This document shows positions 6,158 to 7,893 of a stretch of 7,893 nucleotides of DNA, piece after piece (within the stretch, counting starts at the first letter, position 1; every line of letters starts with the position of its first letter). Both the position numbers and the translations under genes were made by a program. Location of the stretch: NCBI GenBank assembly GCA_026710565.1, contig JAPOQV010000648.1, positions 1 to 7,893 of the forward strand, read 5' to 3'. The stretch comes from Spirochaetaceae bacterium. Lineage in GTDB: Bacteria; Spirochaetota; Spirochaetia; SZUA-6; Bin103. The notes beneath the pieces were generated by a model that was not told where the DNA came from, ran no database searches, and worked only from the letters and a program-made list of their open reading frames with translations.

Positions 6158-7336
6158 TTGGGTGATGGATTCGACGCAATCGTGATCGGCGCCGGGGCCT
6201 GCGGCTGCACGACCGCATACGAGCTGGCACGAAAAGGTGCGCGGGCGGCGCTGCTGGACTCGGGCGAGGTCGGGCGCGAGGCGTCCTGGGCCTCCGCCGG
6301 CATCGTCGGACCCGGGGCGAGCCCGGAACGCGACCCCTGGTTCGCAGAGGCTACCCGCCTGTCGGCGGAACGGTACGCGGAGCTCGACGGCGAGTTGCGC
6401 GAGCTCACGGGCCGGAGCATCGGTTACGGCGGCGCAGGCAGCCTGCTGGTGGCGCGGACCGAGGAGGAGCTGCCGGCGGTGCGAGAGAACACGGACCTGT
6501 ACCGGTCGGCCGGCGTCGAGGCTCAGCTCCTCGACGGTGCCGAGGCTCGCAGGCGCGAGCCGGTCCTCCCCGAGGACGTGGTCGAGGCAGCGCTCAACCC
6601 CGAAGGCCGTCACCTGGACGCGCGCGCCTACACGGCCGCCGCCGCGGCCGCGGCGCAGGTGCTCGGGGTGGAGGTCTTTGCCGGCCGGCCGGTGACCGGG
6701 CTTCAGTGGAGCGGCGACCGGGTGACCGGCGTGCGGACCGATGCGGGCTCGCTGCACGCCGACGTAGTCGTGAACGCCGCCGGCGCCTGGGCCGGACGCA
6801 TGGACGAACGCCTGACCCATCCCGTGTTCCCCGTGCACGGCCAGATCATGGCGGTCGCCGCGCCGCCGGCGGGCCTGCGTCACAACGTGTCCCGCGCCGC
6901 CGGCTACGGTTATGCAACCCCGCGACCCGACGGGCGGATCGTGGTCGGCGCCACCCACGAGGCATGGGGCTTCGCCAAGCGCGTGACCCCGGACGGCCTG
7001 GCGTCGCTGTCCGATATCGTCACGTCGGTCCTTCCCGTCCTCGCCTCGCAGCCCATCCTCGACATCTGGAGCGGCCTGCGGCCCGGCACGGTCGACTCGC
7101 TTCCGACCGTGGGCCCCGATCCGCGCGCCGCCAGCGGCTTCCTTTGGGCAACCGGCCACTACAGCTCCGGCATGATGCAGATGCCGGCGACCGCGCTGGT
7201 GGTGACCGACCTCGCGCTGGGACGCGCGCCGCGACTCGCGATCGATCAAGTCACCGTCGAGCGCTACCTGGACGGCCGCACCATAGCCGCCACGCCGCAG
7301 ATCCACGCTATCGAACGCCGACGCCTGCGGATCTGA
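6158..7336 (+). CDS. FAD-dependent oxidoreductase, DAO family, glycine oxidase (ThiO)-like
   Basis: About 392 residues, the usual size for the D-amino-acid oxidase/sarcosine oxidase family. The FAD dinucleotide fold begins at once ([13 protein letters not shown], GxGxxG at 11-16) with an acidic strand end in ALLDSG. Further family marks are [12 protein letters not shown] (42-53), [10 protein letters not shown] (204-213), the central HGQIMAV (227-233), and the C-terminal [17 protein letters not shown] followed by [13 protein letters not shown]. The Arg of GLRPGT (R308) aligns with the carboxylate-binding Arg of Bacillus subtilis glycine oxidase, so an amino or imino acid substrate is likely, oxidised with release of H2O2 or electrons. 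No thiamine-synthesis genes are nearby, so a ThiO role is not implied. The only in-frame start is TTG 6158. ATG 6165 is out of frame by one base, and a single extra T near 6171 would give [11 protein letters not shown], so a small frameshift or sequencing error is possible. It ends in tandem stops TGA TAG. Confidence 0.92.
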   Translation: MGDGFDAIVIGAGACGCTTAYELARKGARAALLDSGEVGREASWASAGIVGPGASPERDPWFAEATRLSAERYAELDGELRELTGRSIGYGGAGSLLVARTEEELPAVRENTDLYRSAGVEAQLLDGAEARRREPVLPEDVVEAALNPEGRHLDARAYTAAAAAAAQVLGVEVFAGRPVTGLQWSGDRVTGVRTDAGSLHADVVVNAAGAWAGRMDERLTHPVFPVHGQIMAVAAPPAGLRHNVSRAAGYGYATPRPDGRIVVGATHEAWGFAKRVTPDGLASLSDIVTSVLPVLASQPILDIWSGLRPGTVDSLPTVGPDPRAASGFLWATGHYSSGMMQMPATALVVTDLALGRAPRLAIDQVTVERYLDGRTIAATPQIHAIERRRLRI

Positions 7337-7785
7337 TAGCTCCGGGCGACAACCTGTTCTGACCGGGCCACGGTCATCGACGACGTCGCACCGGCCGGTA
7401 TGATCGGCAACTGCTGCATCTGCGCCCAATCGAGCGGTCTTCTGCGGTTGGCATCCACGGCCACTGTCCAGTCCTCGAACGCCCTGTCGTCGCGCTCCTC
7501 CAGGAACTGGGCGACTTCCATCTGGAGCGCGGAGAAGTCACCGACGGACGACGCGATGTCTGCCAGCACGCCAACGAAAGCCCTTCGGAACGCCGCGCGC
7601 GCTTCCCAGAGATCCTGACGCCCAGCCGCAATCCCTCCCGGCTGGACCCCGCTGAGCCAGATCCCATCTTCATCCTGAATCCCGCGAACGCGACTCACCG
7701 CAGAAACGTGGCCGGCGAGGTACCGACCACGGCCGCCGCAGACTCGGATCAGAGGGCATGGGAATGGGCGGTCCGCCGGCGGCAT
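7264..7785 (-). CDS. Unassigned protein, possibly HicB-like (173 aa)
   Basis: ATG 7785 is preceded by AGGA at 8 nt (7794-7797) and opens a 173-residue frame. The believable core is about residues 30-125: an edge-strand-like [15 protein letters not shown], a Gly-rich turn, a helix ([21 protein letters not shown]), then a second helical region ([20 protein letters not shown]) and [14 protein letters not shown]. The order 'DEDG-x-W strand, turn, EA-rich helix' faintly recalls HicB-type antitoxin folds, but no toxin partner or DNA-binding domain is seen, so I leave it unassigned. The plus-strand mirror frame is Ser-rich and unconvincing. The last 50 residues are Arg-rich, run through the intergenic space and overlap the oxidoreductase 3' end by 73 bp, so the true end may be a stop at about 7374 in another frame, lost by frameshift. 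The frame is also open upstream to the window edge, so a longer protein is possible. Confidence 0.45.
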   Translation of the reverse strand: MPPADRPFPCPLIRVCGGRGRYLAGHVSAVSRVRGIQDEDGIWLSGVQPGGIAAGRQDLWEARAAFRRAFVGVLADIASSVGDFSALQMEVAQFLEERDDRAFEDWTVAVDANRRRPLDWAQMQQLPIIPAGATSSMTVARSEQVVARSYQIRRRRRSIAWICGVAAMVRPSR

Positions 7786-7893
7786 CGAAGGGTTCCTGAT
7801 TGTTCCGAGACCGGCTCCGCAGCGAGCGCGCCGCAAAGACGGCGAGAAAACTTGCCTCACGGGCTTTACGGCCACGTACGCCTGCCAGATGGC

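Noticed and set aside
6141..6164. TACTGTAT in the divergent gap as a -10 element
   Set aside because: No -35 partner fits inside the 39-bp gap, and the match is too short to support a promoter call.
6131..7429. Minus-strand extension of the enolase-superfamily frame upstream of its start
   Set aside because: It is antisense to the FAD oxidoreductase, low in family features, and the capping domain begins directly at the chosen ATG.
1..7893. tRNA or rRNA genes, CRISPR arrays, insertion-sequence ends or attachment sites
   Set aside because: I saw no cloverleaf, no regularly spaced repeats, no transposase motifs and no flanking terminal inverted repeats.

Overview
The window is about 7.9 kb of high-GC bacterial DNA (roughly 60-70% GC by eye) with densely packed genes and a mix of ATG, GTG and TTG starts. 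No marker gene fixes the taxon. A sialidase-like BNR protein, an enolase-superfamily (mandelate racemase type) enzyme, a ThiO-like FAD oxidoreductase and a stand-alone TPP enzyme would suit a heterotroph that catabolises sugar acids or amino acids, perhaps an uncultured lineage. That is inference.

Layout: (a) 1-657 (+), the C-terminal part of a BNR/Asp-box sialidase-like protein whose 5' end lies outside the window. (b) 658-948, no intact gene; a possible decayed reading frame that cannot be firmly assigned to a strand. (c) 949-3182 (-), a half-size ABC exporter (949-2838) preceded by a 70-codon small ORF (2854-3066) and a weaker 39-codon ORF (3063-3182). The two small ORFs overlap by GTGA, and a Shine-Dalgarno for the exporter starts at the stop codon of the 70-codon ORF. 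(d) 3232-6118 (-), an enolase-superfamily enzyme (4859-6118) followed after 22 nt by a TPP-dependent acetolactate-synthase-like enzyme (3232-4836). A perfect 9-bp inverted repeat spans the stop codon of the first gene, just upstream of the second. (e) 6158-7336 (+), a DAO/ThiO-like FAD oxidoreductase, divergent from the enolase gene with only 39 bp between the preferred starts. (f) 7264-7785 (-), an unassigned small protein whose reading frame overlaps the 3' end of the oxidoreductase gene.

How the genes may work together: the minus-strand genes from 6118 down to 949 have gaps of 22, 49, -4 and 15 nt and could be one transcript. An enolase-superfamily dehydratase or epimerase, a TPP-dependent 2-oxo-acid lyase or ligase and a divergent FAD oxidase would make a coherent small-molecule (hydroxy-acid, sugar-acid or amino-acid) module. 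Its substrate cannot be read from the sequence. The exporter block looks lower in GC and is less obviously part of that pathway; it may be a separate peptide or lipid export unit that has come to lie downstream.
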